Assembly (NCBI GenBank): GCA_031835245.1
Contig: JAVKOQ010000116.1
Coordinates: 1-64,000 of the forward strand
Direction of reading: 5' to 3'
DNA from: Balamuthia mandrillaris
Taxonomy: Eukaryota; Discosea; Longamoebia; Balamuthiidae
Length of the DNA: 64,000 nucleotides
Part shown: positions 35,080-48,400 of the stretch, in pieces
Layout of the letters: each line of letters begins with the position of its first letter
Numbering within the stretch: position 1 is the stretch's first letter
The notes under the pieces: model-generated
Database searches by the model: none
Seen by the model: the letters and a program-made list of their open reading frames with translations, nothing else
Told to the model about the DNA's origin: nothing
Position numbers and translations under genes: made by a program

Positions 35080-35608
35080 TCAGGCCAGCTTCCAGCAGCG
35101 TTGTGGAAGAGGCGCACAGAGGTTCGTGATGCTGTTCTTTTTTAAACAATTTTGTTTCCATCATCAAAAAATGTAGTGAGCGAGCAGAGAAAAAAGAACG
35201 CTACCTTTTCAATCGGAGCAGTGCCCCTGCTTGCGGCTGAACCGCTTCGGTTTCCACCTCTGCCTCCTTCCGCTGGTTTCCTCCTTGTGTAGTAGAAGCG
35301 TAGCAATGAGAAATACGGTGGTGCGTGGAGCTTCGTGGATGCGTGTGTCTGTGTGTTTACTTTTTAAAAGAAAGAAATGAAAAGAAAAGAAGAGAAGAGA
35401 AGAAAAGAAAACGAGTAGCAGAAAAGTGTCAAGGCGACTGACGAGTACCAAAAGTTTATTGGCGGCAGCAGCAGCATGAGCATCCATTCCGTACACCCCC
35501 CACCCCACACCCCAACCCTACCACTTTGCCTTCAGAGACGTGGGAGAAGGAAGGGTTGTTTTGGCGGGAAACATGCTCATTGGCCCAAAAGACTAATGTC
35601 GTGATTTC
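35080..35608. other. 5' non-coding part of the Fanzor element
   Basis: This 529-bp stretch separates the Fanzor ATG from the inner block of the right inverted repeat. It should hold the Fanzor promoter and 5' UTR. It includes a purine-rich AAAAGA stretch (35366-35412). No transposase or other convincing gene is visible. Confidence 0.5.
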
Positions 35609-35651
35609 TATTTTCGTTGTCCTTAGATCTTATGATCTTTGCGCCGCCTTA
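35609..35651 (-). repeat. Right terminal inverted repeat of the Fanzor element
   Basis: Partner of 33170-33214: inner 14-bp block 35609-35622 and outer 19-bp arm 35633-35651, followed at once by the 10-bp duplication 35652-35661. Confidence 0.85.
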
Positions 35652-35762
35652 CTCTTTAGGCTGTGCCGCCAACAATTAAAAAGCACTAGCTAGCTGCGGG
35701 CGACGAGCAGCTTTCCTTCGCCACTCATTTCGTCAGCAGTCAGGATAAGGCCGATCTCTGCC

Positions 35763-38700
35763 ATGTGGTCTCACAGCATCCGCAACGGGAACTGGCGTTC
35801 CTTGCCCAGTTTGTCAAGTCCGCGTTCTTTTTTGGGGAGTTGCACCAGCGGGCTGCTGGGGCGGAGCTGCGGCCCAAACCTCGGCCCAAGCCTTCCTGCG
35901 GAAACTCGCCGACATGCTTCCTCATGCACACCATTTTCCGTCTCGCGGGGTGCACCGCCCTCCGCAACACCAACAACAAAGCCAGTGGGAGGACTGCCCA
36001 CACTGGGCCGCAACGGCCGGTTTGATGGTCTCCACGCTCTTCGCACGTTCAGTACTCACTACAAAACGTGCGGTAGGCTAGACCCCATGAAGCGGACCGG
36101 CTGGCAGACAGGTGGCAACCTTCGCTTTGTTCGTTTTTTCTGCACCAGTGGCACCGGCGGAATTAGCCGCCTCCGCAACGTGGCCATCATCGCTCACGTC
36201 GATCACGGAAAGGTACGCACTCACGGACAGCACTCCCATCTGTTGCAACACTTGCTCATCACCACCCCTCCTACCAAACAACAAACTACCACATAGACAA
36301 GCTTGGTTGACACCTTATTGAAACACAGTGGTAGTAACTTTGCTGATGGAGAACGTGTCATGGTTAGTTTGCCAACCCCTCCTTATTCGTGAGCGAGGGC
36401 GATGCTAAGTTTTGTCTTGGCTGCTCTTGAAATTCTAACAGGATTCCAACGAGCTGGAGAAAGAGCGAGGAATCACTATCCTATCCAAACAAACTAGCGT
36501 TTATTACAAAGACTACAAAATCAACATTGTTGATACCCCCGGTGAGTTCTTGTTCTTTCTGCTTTCTTTGTTGTTGTCTTATCTTCTTCTTGTTCTTCTT
36601 CTTCTTGTTCTTCTTCTTGTTCTTCTTCGTTCTTCTTCGTTCTTCGTTCTTCGTTCTTCGTTCTTCGTTCTTCGTTCTTCGTTCTTCGTTCTTCGTTCTT
36701 CGTTCTTCGTTCTTCGTTCTTGTTCTTGTTCTTGTTCTTGTTCTTGTTCTTGTTCTTGTTCTTGTTCTTGTTCTTGTTCTTGTTCTTCTTGTCCGTATTT
36801 TGTTAAACCATCGTCTCCAGCGGAGTATACTAACCTCTAAGGTGTCACCGCTTTAGGGCACGGCGATTTTGGAGGGGAGGTAGAACGGGTGCTCGGAATG
36901 GTAGATGGTGTACTTCTGTTGGTAGACGCTTCCGAGGTTTGCATTCACGTCAATGCTCTTCATGAAGACTGCGACTAACCAGTATCACAGGGACCCATGA
37001 CCCAAACTAAATACGTGCTTTCAAAGGCTCTACAAAGGAACCTGCGACCCATTGTGGTTCTCAACAAAATGGACCGTGAGACTGCTCGACCAGAGGACGT
37101 AGAAACAGAAGTACGTTCTTGCCTCTCTCCAGACAGCACTGCATTTTTTTTGATAATCCACAACGTTTGAGTGTTGTGATGCTACTCTGACATGTTGCGG
37201 TTGCCATTAGATTTTTGATCTTTTTGTGAACTTGAGTGCATCTGATGAACAGTTGAGCTATCCTACTTTATATGCCTCGGCCAGAGAGAGTAAGGATACA
37301 CCTCCTACCAGTCGTCAATCATTATTAACACATTTTTCCCCTCTCCCTTGCCCTCCATCCCTGAAGGCTGGGCTGTGGCGAACAAGGAAGACGAAAGAGT
37401 AGATATGACACCTGTCTTTGAGGCGATCATAAACAACGGTACGTCTGTGAGCTCAATCTTAATTTATCATGTCCATCACTGATCGGTTATTGTTTATGAT
37501 GATTGCAGTCCCGCCGCCAAATGTTGATCCTAGTAAACCGTTTTCAATGCTGATTACCACTTTGGAGTATGATCCTCACTTAGGCAGACTATTAATTGGT
37601 CGCGTGGAAGGCGGGCGAGTTGTGGCTGGCTCACCCTTGCGCTCCCTTTCCTTGGAAGGAAAGGAGCTGGAATCAGGTATGCCTCTTCTTTTGTTGTTTT
37701 CCTCTATGTCTTTTCTAATTTTGCTTGCCAACCCTCACAATCGGAAAACAAACATGAAACAGGAAAGGCGTTGAAGGTGTTGGGTAGGCAGGGCCTGCAG
37801 CGCAAACCACTAGACGTTGGCGAATGCGGAGATATCATTGCTGTCGCAGGTTTTGCAAATACTTCGGTGACAGACACTCTTTGTGACCCTTCTGTCACAG
37901 AGCCTATCAAAGCAGTTCCGATTGATCCTCCTGTTCTCTCCATGGTATTTGGAGTCAACGACTCCCCTATGGCTGGCAAAGATGGAACCAAAGTAACATC
38001 GACAGCCCTAAAAGCTCGCATCCTCCGAGAGCTTGAAAGCAATGTGACCATTGAAATGGAGGAATTGCCAGAGGAAGGCAAGATGGAAATCAAAGGAAGA
38101 GGAGAATTGCAGCTTGCGATTCTCATCGAGAACCTTAGGAGAGAAGGCTTTGAGCTCTCAGTCTCTCCGCCCAAAGTACTTTTCCAGTACGATGAAGATG
38201 GCACCAAGCTTGAACCACAGGAAGAACTTACAATTGATGTGGATGGTGAATTCAGTGGACCAATTATTGAAAAACTTTGTATGTACACCCCCAATTGTAG
38301 TTCTCTTGGTGCCTTTTGCTTACCTCTGTTTGTTCCTCTTAGCTAATCGCAAGGCTGAACTGTTGGAGATGAAAAATGAAGGAAAGAAGGCCCGCATGAC
38401 ATTTTTGTGTCCCTCCAGAGCTCTCATTGGCTTTAGGGTAAGGCATCAACTGCTGGAGTTTACTTGTAGCTGAACTCACCACGATGTCCTGGAACTACCA
38501 ACAGGCAGAGATGACCAGACTATGCAGAGGTTCCCTGGTCTTACACCATACATTTCATTCGTGGGTTCCTTACAAAGGGCCAATTGATAACATGCGAAAG
38601 GGGGCTCTTGTTTCCAATGCGACAGGCGTGGCAACAACCTACGCTCTTAACCTTCTTGAGCCTCGCGGAACTCTTTTTATCCATCCTCAAACCCAAGTTT

Positions 38701-39124
38701 ATATGGGTGAGTGCTAACAACTTCATCTCAATATCTGTTACTGATGCAGACAAATACCTTCTTCCAGGTATGATTGTGGGAGAAAGTGCCAAAAAGGGGG
38801 ACCTCGATGTAAATCCCGTCAAAGCGAAGCAACTCTCTAACGTGCGATCGGTGCAGAAAGAGGAGAATGTGCGCCTAACTCCTCCTCGCATTCTCAGCTT
38901 AGAGGAAGCCATAACCTATGTGCAAGGTACTTGCCCAGTGACATCGGCATGCCGTTTTTTTATTTTGCCAAAATGGTCTATTTTTCCCTCCCTAACCACT
39001 TCAATCCACATTTCCAGAGGACGAACTTGTGGAAATAACGCCAAAGCACGTAAGAATGAGGAAAGAAGTCTTGGATACTTCTCTCAGAGAACAGGCTGCC
39101 CGAAGGAAGAAAAAAGCGAACTGA
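35763..39124 (+). CDS. TypA/BipA translational GTPase, probably organellar
   Basis: Ribosome-associated GTPase of the EF-G/LepA superfamily. Exon 1 (35763-36212) encodes a roughly 130-residue Arg/Ser-rich extension consistent with a mitochondrial presequence, then [12 protein letters not shown] (G1) spliced to [28 protein letters not shown] is the TypA switch [22 protein letters not shown]3, and LNKMDR G4. Domain II/III and TypA-specific C-terminal sequences follow ([67 protein letters not shown]). At least twelve exons; those checked are in phase. The 315-bp intron 36542-36856 carries a compound satellite. The annotated stop is at 39122-39124. Confidence 0.93.
36575..36788. repeat. Compound pyrimidine-rich satellite in TypA intron
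   Basis: CTT-rich sequence passes into a heptamer array (TTCTTCG)n at about 36628-36719 and then a hexamer array (TTGTTC)n at about 36720-36788. All lies inside intron 36542-36856, on the sense strand of the gene. Confidence 0.92.
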
Positions 39125-39446
39125 AGAGGGTGCATCCAAGACCTCCACGCTTTGCCTACCCGAATAAACCACTGCCACAAAACAAGAATTACATCACTTT
39201 GCCCAGCCATCTCTCTGCAGGGGTGATAGATTAGGGGCTGTTGATCGTTTGCTTGTTGTTGTTTCGCTTTGTTGTAGTTCGGGAGTTTTTGGACTCGAAT
39301 TGCAAATAACTAAAAAATCCGGTTGGTGGGCTGGTTGACCCGCAAGCCGTACCAGTCTTTATGAACTTACCCAAATTGAGGTGTGCTTTATAGCGCAGAG
39401 AAGAGGAAGGCCAAAAACGCAAAAGCTGTCAAGCAAGAGGAGGAGA
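39125..39446. promoter_or_regulatory. Spacer between TypA and the NRPS/KS gene
   Basis: This 322-bp stretch holds the TypA 3' UTR and presumably the NRPS/KS promoter. No particular motif or gene is recognised. An in-frame open extension upstream of the NRPS ATG lacks another ATG. Confidence 0.4.
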
Positions 39447-42400
39447 ATGAGCGGTAGCTCGGTGCGAAATGGCAGTGGTGGTAGTTGCTGCAGGGAGAGC
39501 TTCTGCGCCAAAACTACGACTACCACCGTAAACCAACTACTATGGCGGGCGGTGAGGCGGTTCGGCGAACGCCCGGCGTTGGCTTGGGAACAACAAGGCA
39601 AGTCCTACAGAATGACCTATTCGGAGTTAGGGGACGAGGTGCTGCGACTAGCCAAACAGCTGCAGAGACAGGGCGTTACAAGGAACAGTCGGGTGGCCAT
39701 CCTAGCAGAACGGCGCGCCGAACTTATTTTGGCAGAAGCTGCTGTTATATGCGCAGGAGGAGCCTTTTGTTGTTTAGACCCGGAAGCTCCCCCCCAACGC
39801 AACCAATTGATTCTTGCAGACCTTCAACCCTCCGTCTTCCTCTGTCAGCAGCATCTGCTGAACAAACTTAGACCTGGTGCAGCCCAGTGGAAGACCGTGG
39901 TCCTTCCCTTAGAGACCTTCTGTTGCAAACAAACGAGCAGCCAAAGAACCGAGGTAACCATTCACAACAACAACAACAACAACAACAACGTAGATAAGGC
40001 GCCACTGGAAGAAGAGAAAGAAGAAGACATTCAAGTAAACAACCGGCCGGAGGACTTGGCTTATCTGGTGTATACCTCCGGGACGACCGGCAAACCCAAA
40101 GGAGTTATGGTAACGCATCAGAATCTAGTCAACTTTGTGGAGAGCAGCATGAGCAGGAGGGGAAGGACGTGCCATCATCGGAAGCAACTCCATCGGACTA
40201 TCGCTAGGCGAAAGGAGGAAGAGGCAGATAAGCACGAAGGAGAGCAGGAGGAGCACCACTGGTACTATGAAGAGGGGGATCGTACGCTGCCCACTGCAGC
40301 AGTGCAATTTGACATTCATGTGATGGAAGTGTGGTGTGCGCTTTCAGCTGGCGCTTCCTTATTTCTTATAGCCAAGTGGGAGGTGCTGGACAGCAGCTTT
40401 CTTGCCCAATATCTCTACAAGCACAACATCAACAAAATGTTTATGGCAACGGGCTTGTTTCATCGGTACGCCAACACGAGGCCAGATATTCTCGGTCAAC
40501 TGGAGGCATTGTGTGTAGGAGGGGACTCCCTTTCGGCCTCATTGGCTATGGCTGTAGCCAACAGCTATCCCGGATTGCGGCTGCTAAATGCCTACGGCCC
40601 TTCGGAGACCACGCTTTGGGCGTCCTACTTTCGCGTGAGGCCTGGACGTCACTATGAGAGGATTCCAATTGGCTTCCCTTTGCACAACTACGTGATCTAC
40701 GTCTCGATGAAGAGATGCGGCCCCTCTCCTCGCATCACCAATACCAGGAGAAGGAGAAAGAAGAAGAGAGACAAAAACAGCGGCAACAGGTTGGCGAGAT
40801 TGTGATAGGCGGACTTGGTGTGGCGACCGGCTATTTCAACCTTCCAGAGCTGACTGCCACCAAGTTCCTTCCGGATCCGTTTGTGGCAACAGCAGGCCGT
40901 GAACCACAACGTATGTATCGCACCGGTGACCTTGGCTACTGGTTGCCAGATGGATGTCTAGCCTTCGCAGGAAGGGCTGATGATCAGTTAAAAATCAGGG
41001 GCAACCGTATCGAGCTCGGCGAGATCGAAACTCAACTCAATCAGCATGCCGGTGTGGCGGCGGCCTGCGTCTGCGTACAGCAAACGATAACACTTGAGGC
41101 TACAGCAACCAGTACAACCCACGGCAACGAAGGTGAAGAGAAACGCTTGATAGCCTGTGTGGTGCCACAGAAGAGCAATCATCCACGAGAACAACAGGTT
41201 TCGAAGGAGGAGCTGTTGCGCTACATGAAAGAAAGACTTCCAGAGTATATGCTGCCGAAGCACATCTTTTTTGCAGAGCATTTGCCTACCAATTTAAACG
41301 GTAAAGTGGACAAAAACCAGGTCCTCAGCATGTGGGAGGAAAACCAGGAAGAGGAGGATCTCCGAACGAGCTGCACACCGTTGCCTCTGGATGCCGGCGT
41401 AGAGACAAGATGTGACCAGTCATCTGTGGGGTGCATGTTGCGAGACTTGTGGCAAAGCTGCCTCCATGACACAGCCGGTACGATCGGCATGGATGCTAAC
41501 TTCTTCCAAATGGGCGGAGACTCGTTTGCATGCATGGCACTTGCCGCCAAAGCCAACGAAAAGGGGCTTCCCCTTACCCCACTCCTCATCACTGAGCATC
41601 CAACACTAAGAGCTCAGCTGCAGTACTTGCTTTCCTTGCCTGCTCAAGTATCAACGACTGGTACGACGCGCGAAGACTACTTGCTGCAAGTTCGACTCAT
41701 GCCTGCACAACAACGACTGGCAGACATAGTGTTGAAATCTCACGATAGTGTGGAATACCTTGTACCGGCAACTCCTTCCCAACGAGCTCTACTTATGATG
41801 TCACTACGGCAGCCAAGCAGCGGCCTCATGCAGCTTGTTGCCTCCACTGTTTCTTCTTCTTCTTCTTCTTCTTCGTCTGGAGTAGTATTCGATATTCATG
41901 CCTTCCACAGGGCCTGGGAGATAACCTGCGCCTCCCATCCTGCCCTCCGTGCAAGCTTTCACTGGACTGGCGACATGGCAACCGTTCTCCAAGCCGTTCA
42001 CAACAAAGTGAAACTTCCACGTTTTCCTGTGTTTGAGGTTGGCTCTGAAGAGAAACTCGAAGAGCGGGTGCAACGCTATCTCGCTGTGGATAGGAAACGA
42101 GGAATGGACTTCAAGGTAGCTCCATTGCTCCGCATGGCTATATTCAAGAGAGGCAACGATTCCCAAGGCCCTCGTTGCACATTCGTTTGGACCTACCACC
42201 ACGTTTCACTTGATGGCACATCAACTTCCATCGTCTTCCAAGACTTTGTTTCGTTGTACACAACCTTGGTCAGATCATCACCACCATCAACATCACCTTC
42301 AAATGACCCGAAACGATTGGAAACGCAAACCTCCCTCATCGAAGAGACTGCCCTCATTTCCACCAGCAGCTTACAAGGCCAACAATTCAGCGTGGAACAG

Positions 42401-45400
42401 GAAACAAGAGCAGAGCAGTTTTGGAAGGAGAGAATGGCGGGTGCCCCGACTGAACCATTGATACCGCTAGACTGTACCAGCAGCGCCCCTCCAACAGCGG
42501 AGCAGCTGGTCATCCATCACCCACTCCGACCAGAACTGGTGATACGATTGAAGCAGTGGTGCAACAGGAATGCAATGACTCTTGCTACTGTAACCTTTGG
42601 TGCTTGGCTGTTGCTTGGCTTCGTAGAAGATTGCCTTAGTGGAAAGAGGCGCAAGGCTCTGGGATCTCTCATCAACTTTGCAGGACGGCCTTCAGAAAGT
42701 CTGTCGGCCGCCGCACCCAAAGCCGTGAGCATGCTAGTTAACCCTCTCCCTGTTCATTTATCGGTGGACGAGGAGGATCTCCTTCTTCGTTGGCTGAGGC
42801 AGCTCCGTACCGCTGTGGTGCAGGCCCAGGAGTATGAGTTGTTTTCTCTCGCTAAGGCACTCTCCTTCGCCAACAAGCAAACCTTAGGTCTCGTGCGACA
42901 TTGCTTCAATTGGGACGGCTCACCATTGGAGCACCGAACGGTGGAGTGCTTTTCTACTCCTTCTTCTTCTACTGCTGCCTCTTGCGCTTTCCGAGTCGAA
43001 CGTATAGAAGAGCGTACAGGATTCGGGCTGGCCATGAATGTAGCGGACCATGGAGGCTCCACCCTCACTGTCACAATGGAGTGGAATAACGGAATGTACC
43101 GTCAGCAGACCATTCATAAGCAGCTAGTACGGTTTGAGTGGTTGCTGGAAGGTGTTGTTGCTGTAGACAAAGATGATGATCCTTCATTGAGACATCTCAT
43201 CGAAAACATAAGTGCTGTATCTGCACAGTTACCCATTCGGCTTCCGCTTGGGCTTACTCCTTCCGAGCTAGCTGTACTTCGTTACCGGCGAGGGCCAAAG
43301 AGGGCGAGGGTTGCTTCATATTTCGAAGAGAGTATGTGGAAGCTTCAAGTTGTCAAAGTCAAGGGTACTTTGAAGCCTTCTGCTCTGCATCGGTGTCTAC
43401 ACGAGCTGGCTCGTCGCCATCCAATACTTCGTACTGTCTTCTACCATTGCGAAGACAACGAAGAAGAGCTGCTGCGTCGCACCATTCCTCAGGAAGACAT
43501 CGATGTATCGTTTCAAGCGCAAGATCTTTCCTATCTGAGCAAGGGACAACAAGCAGCTAAATTTGAAGAGGCGCGGGCCTCGGCCAAACAGCTCCTTCGG
43601 CTTGGGCAAGGCGACAACCAGAACATGTTCGGCATCATTGCTTTGCGTCTTGGCAAGTTACGGCATTGCTTGCTTCTCTGTTATCATGAGCTTCTCCTCG
43701 ACCAAAACTCTACAATGCTCTTCTGGCAACAGCTTTCTTTGTTGCTGAACGGCAAAGATGGCAACCTCCGAGGCAAACCTAAAACAGATGCCTCTTCCTC
43801 TTCTTTTTTCTCCATTCATCAAGAAAGCGGGATATCAGCCGTTTTACTGTTGCCATTATTCAACAGAACACGTTTAAGAGGAAATTATGAGAAGATATGC
43901 AATCCGCAAACGAGTTTTAGTAAGCCTCCACTCCCTGCGCAACTACCTTATAGTGTACTACCTTCTTCATTATCAGAGAGTGAAGCAGCAGTGACGAGAC
44001 GGCCTACTGCTACTGTTGTGCGCACTCTTCTTGTCCCCAATATAAATGGCGAAGAGGGAGCACAACGGCTGTTGCTGCAACAACCGGTGGTTGAAGAGAA
44101 GCAGCTGTTAGCGGCTCTGCTCATACTCCTCCATAGATACAACACGGAAACCGAATGTGTGGCAGCCACTCTTGTCCCTTCCGAGCTCGTGCCTCGTGGG
44201 ACTGATAGCCATACTGCAGTTGTTTTGGGATGCTTTGTTGCTCCTCGTATCCTAGCAGCAAATATTCCATCAGCCAACTGCCGTGCGGAGGACGTTATAC
44301 GACAGGTGGAGAGGGCTCTTTTGAATTCTGGTGCTGACGATGACGAAGACAACTGCTACGATGATCAATGGCAGCAGCACTCATGCGACTCTTCATCCGG
44401 GATTCAACATCGCCATGGCAATAACGTGGAGTTGCTATTCCACCCATACGTTGAGTTCCCGAGGGAAGAATGCACCCCTCTACGCCTTTCACTCCTTCCT
44501 TCCCGTTCCATGACGCTTCTCTCTGGATCCACTGAGGTTGCCTTCCATATCTCAGAAGACAGACCCGGCGGCTCTCCTGTGGGAACGCTGGAGCTTGCTC
44601 TACACTACGATACGCGTCTGTTTTCCAGCAGAGCTGCTGCATTCATGACCGCCCACTACGCCAATGTTCTGAGCAGCATGTTGGCTGACCCAGCAGTACT
44701 GCTAGGCGACATACCGCTGCTCTCCGCTGAGGAAAATCAACTCTTGGATAGCTTTAGTACCAGCAATGAGAACCACAAGATGCAAGACGCTGCAGCTGCC
44801 GTGCTGGTGCAGCACCTCTTTGAAAAAAACGTCGCTTCTCTACCCGACAGAACCGCAGCATACGTTGCAGAAGGAGATATCTCAGTCTCATACGACCAAC
44901 TCAACTACAAAGCAGAAGCGATCAAGGAGATGCTATGGGATGTGTGTGGAAGGCAGAAGCGAGTGGTTGCACTTTTTTTCAGGCGGTCTGTTGGTTTGTT
45001 GGCCTCACAGCTGGCTGTACTCAAGGCTGGCTTTGTGGTTCTTACTCTGGACCCCGAAGCACCGCTTCAACGCAATTCTGGCATTCTAGAAGACGCCAAC
45101 TGCCAAGTAATCCTCCACATGGATGAGCTGAAGGACAGTTTGCCATCGCCTACTGTCAACGGTAGCTATGATCCTCGTCTTGTGCAGCTGTGCATTGATT
45201 GCCTGGGGGAACCTGTTGTAGCCGAGTCTTCTGGCAAAGGGCGGCATCTCTGTAAACCTACTGCTGCTGCCGCTCTCCATCATGACGTCGCCATGCTGGT
45301 ATTCACCTCTGGAACCACGGGGCGACCAAAAGGCATTCAGGTCACTCATCAAAACATGGTGAGCATGTTTAGCAACAAGTTTCAATTCCATGTGGAGGAA

Positions 45401-48400
45401 GGGGATAGGGTGCTGGCCACCACTGCTGTGCAGTTTGACATGAGCGTGCTGGAGGGGCTGGGCACTCTATGCGGAGGAGGCAGCGTCGTTTTGGTGGACA
45501 AAGAGTCTATTCTGGATTCTCGCTCTATGGCGAAGGTTATCAAGCAGCACAAGATAACCAAGATGGTTTTTGTCAGTGCACTGTTCAACCACCATGCACG
45601 AGAGAGACCCGAAATGTTTGCAGGACTGAAGCAAATCATACTTGGCGGAGACGAGGTGCTGCCCAAGCCTGTACTGCGGGTGCTGGAGACCAACCCAAGC
45701 CTGATCATCACTCCTGGTTATGGACCCACCGAGTGCACAATGGTCTCTACCTATTACTCGATGGACCCTGCCTTGTTGAGCAGCATGCAGACTTCAGTGC
45801 CTATTGGCAGACCCATTGACAACGCGGTGGCCTACGTAGTAGACAGCTATTTCAACCGCGTGCCCGTTGGTGTTTGCGGGGAATTGCTCATAGGCGGCGG
45901 AGGTGTTACTAAAGGCTACCTTGGCAATGAGGAGCTGACTGTCCGCAAGTTCGTTCCCAACCCATTTGCCTCCTCGGCTGTTGGAGGAGCAACGGGAGGG
46001 AGTGCCATGGCTCCGGTGTTGTACCGCACTGGGGACAAGGTGAAATGGCTGTCAGATGGCAATATCCTCTTTGTTGGCAGAAATGATGGGCAACTCAAGA
46101 TAAGAGGAAACCGTGTGGAATTGGGAGAGATAGTCCGCGCTCTGCAAGACCACCCACTTGTTGGGGACGTTGCTGTGGTAGCCTGCGACGGGGAAGGTCC
46201 TGCACCTACAGCAGAAAAGCATTTGGTAGCCTTTATAGTCAGGAAAGGAAAGATTGCCACGGGCAGCGGTATCACTGCTCCGCTAGAAGCTGCCATGCAA
46301 GAAGACTTCAGGACGTTTTTACGAGGACGCCTTCCCAGCTACATGACGCCACGCAATTTCTTCTCCATCGACCGTATCCCGATGACCCTTAACCAGAAGG
46401 TGGATGCTGCCAAGCTGAGAGATATTGCTCACATCAAGCTGCGTGAGGAGATGGAGGAAAACGATATCGGATTGCTTCATCCGCACGAATTAGGGAATGG
46501 TGGTGAAGCCTGCAAGAATTCCTGCGTGAATGGATCAAAAGATAGGATCACCTCTATCTCGGGAGGTTGTCCGGAGCACCACATCGCGGTGCGAAAGAAG
46601 CTGCACTCACTGTGGAAAGGGGTCATTGGCCATCCAGTCCGTCCGGAGGACAGATTTTTTGAGGTTGGCGGTGAGTCCCTCATGGTATCAAGGCTCTGTC
46701 AACAGATCGCCAACGCTTTCGGGCTTGATGAAGACGAGGACCTCATGGGTGTATTCTTTGAGCGGCCGACTATTGCCGGCATGGAGAAGTACTTATTACA
46801 ACGTTTTGAAGCTATAACAGCGACGGGAGAAACGCATCAGCTATTGCAACCATCCAACGCTGGTAGTATGACACAAACAATCAGCAAAATGCAACCTGAG
46901 TCGACGCCTACAGCCAGCTTTCCACCAGCGACTCACTCTGCTAATAACAAGGAAGGAAAGGAGAAAAAAGAAAAGAATCAAGCAATGGGCAATGTAGAAT
47001 CCACGCACATAGCAATAGTGGGTATGGGATTTAGAGGTCCCAAGGCTAGCAATTACCAAGAGTTGTGGGAGAACCTCAAGAATGGGCAGGATTGCATTAC
47101 TAGGTTTACCACAGCTGAACTGAAGGGGCACGTCTCAGATGAGGCCCTCTCTCATCCCTCCTATATAAAGGCAAGGGGGTGGGTCGAGGATGCTCTTCAG
47201 TTTGACCCACAGTTCTTCAACATTGCGGAGGAGGAAGCTTGCGCCATGAGTCCCCAACACTGGATGTTTTTGGAAATGGCTGCGACCGCCCTGAACGACG
47301 CTGGCTACCCCAATCCATCCCTTCTCAGGACGGAGAGGAAGCTTACTGGAGTATTTGTTGGAGCTGCGGACAGTCACAGTGATGACAGTGGGTATAGCAA
47401 CGGTGAGGACGAAAAAGAGGAGGAAGAGGAGGGAACTGGTACCTGCCGGAAGAACGAGACCAAGACGAAGAGGAGGAGGACTCCAGCAGAGGAAACCAAG
47501 CGAAGCATGCTACGCTCTAACCACTTTATAGCCTCCCGTGTGGCATACCACCTGGACTTGGATGGACCAGCAGTAAGCGTGCAGGCGGCCTGTGCCTCAG
47601 CTTTGGTGGCTGTGCATCAGGCTTGTTCCGCTCTGAACAACGGTGAATGTGACATAGCAGTAGCTGGCGGAGTGGAAGCTGCCCACAAGGAAAAGGAGGG
47701 CTACTTTGTGGCAACTACGAGCCTTTCCAAGGATGGGGTGTGCCGGCCCTTTGACACCCAGGCAGGCGGCTGTGTACCTGGTAATGGCTGCGGTGCTGTG
47801 GTACTGCGACGACTGCAGGATGCTCTTGCTGATGAGAATCACATCTATGCTGTGATAAGGGGCTCTGCCACCAAGAATGATGGGGCAGCAGGAAAGATGG
47901 GCTATTATTGTCCCGGCGTGCAGGGCGTCGCCTCCACTATTGAACACGCCATTCGTGTTGCTGGCCTGCGCCCTCAAGACATTTCTTTTGTGGAGACAAA
48001 TGGTACAGCTGTACCTTTAAGTGATTCCATTGAGATTCAAGCCCTTCGCAAAGTATTTGTTGAGAGAGCTGCTACCAAGGACGGACAGACTAAATACCAG
48101 ATGGAGCCCCTTCATCAGCACCGTTCTCAATATTGTGATGGAGAAGACAGCAGCAGGCAGCATCCTCATGGCCCCCATATCGCCTTGGGAGCTATCAAAT
48201 CCAACATTGGTCATCTTGGAGCAGCTTCAGGTATTGCTGCCCTCATCAAAACCGTTTTATGCCTCTACCATGATACAATTGTCCCAACTGTGAACCATTC
48301 TTCTTCTCATGCCAATCTCCGCTTGGAGAGCTCTCCATTCTTTGTGCCTACAAAGTGCGAGGCCTGGCCTCTCACTACTGTTCATTCTCACTTGGGTAAG

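Larger units (their letters stand above)
33160..35661 (-). mobile_element. TIR transposon carrying a Fanzor gene, with 10-bp target duplication
   Basis: The element proper is 33170-35651 (2482 bp). Its ends are inverted repeats: TAAGGCGGCGCCAAGATCA at 33170-33188 matches the reverse complement of 35633-35651 in 18 of 19 positions. After a short diverged gap a second block, GGACAACGAAAATA (33201-33214), matches exactly in inverse at 35609-35622. Directly outside both ends stands the same 10-mer, CTCTTTAGGC (33160-33169 and 35652-35661). The only gene inside encodes a Fanzor protein; no DDE transposase is present, so the element is probably non-autonomous. TIRs plus a 9-11-bp duplication fit MULE/MuDR best; hAT elements give 8 bp. 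It lies between uricase and TypA, 111 bp from the TypA start codon. Confidence 0.85.

Noticed and set aside
35209-35508. 99-residue minus-strand frame upstream of the Fanzor gene as a transposase or accessory gene
   Set aside because: It is low complexity (Leu/Phe/Ser-rich) with no transposase motif, and it coincides with the purine-rich 5' region.
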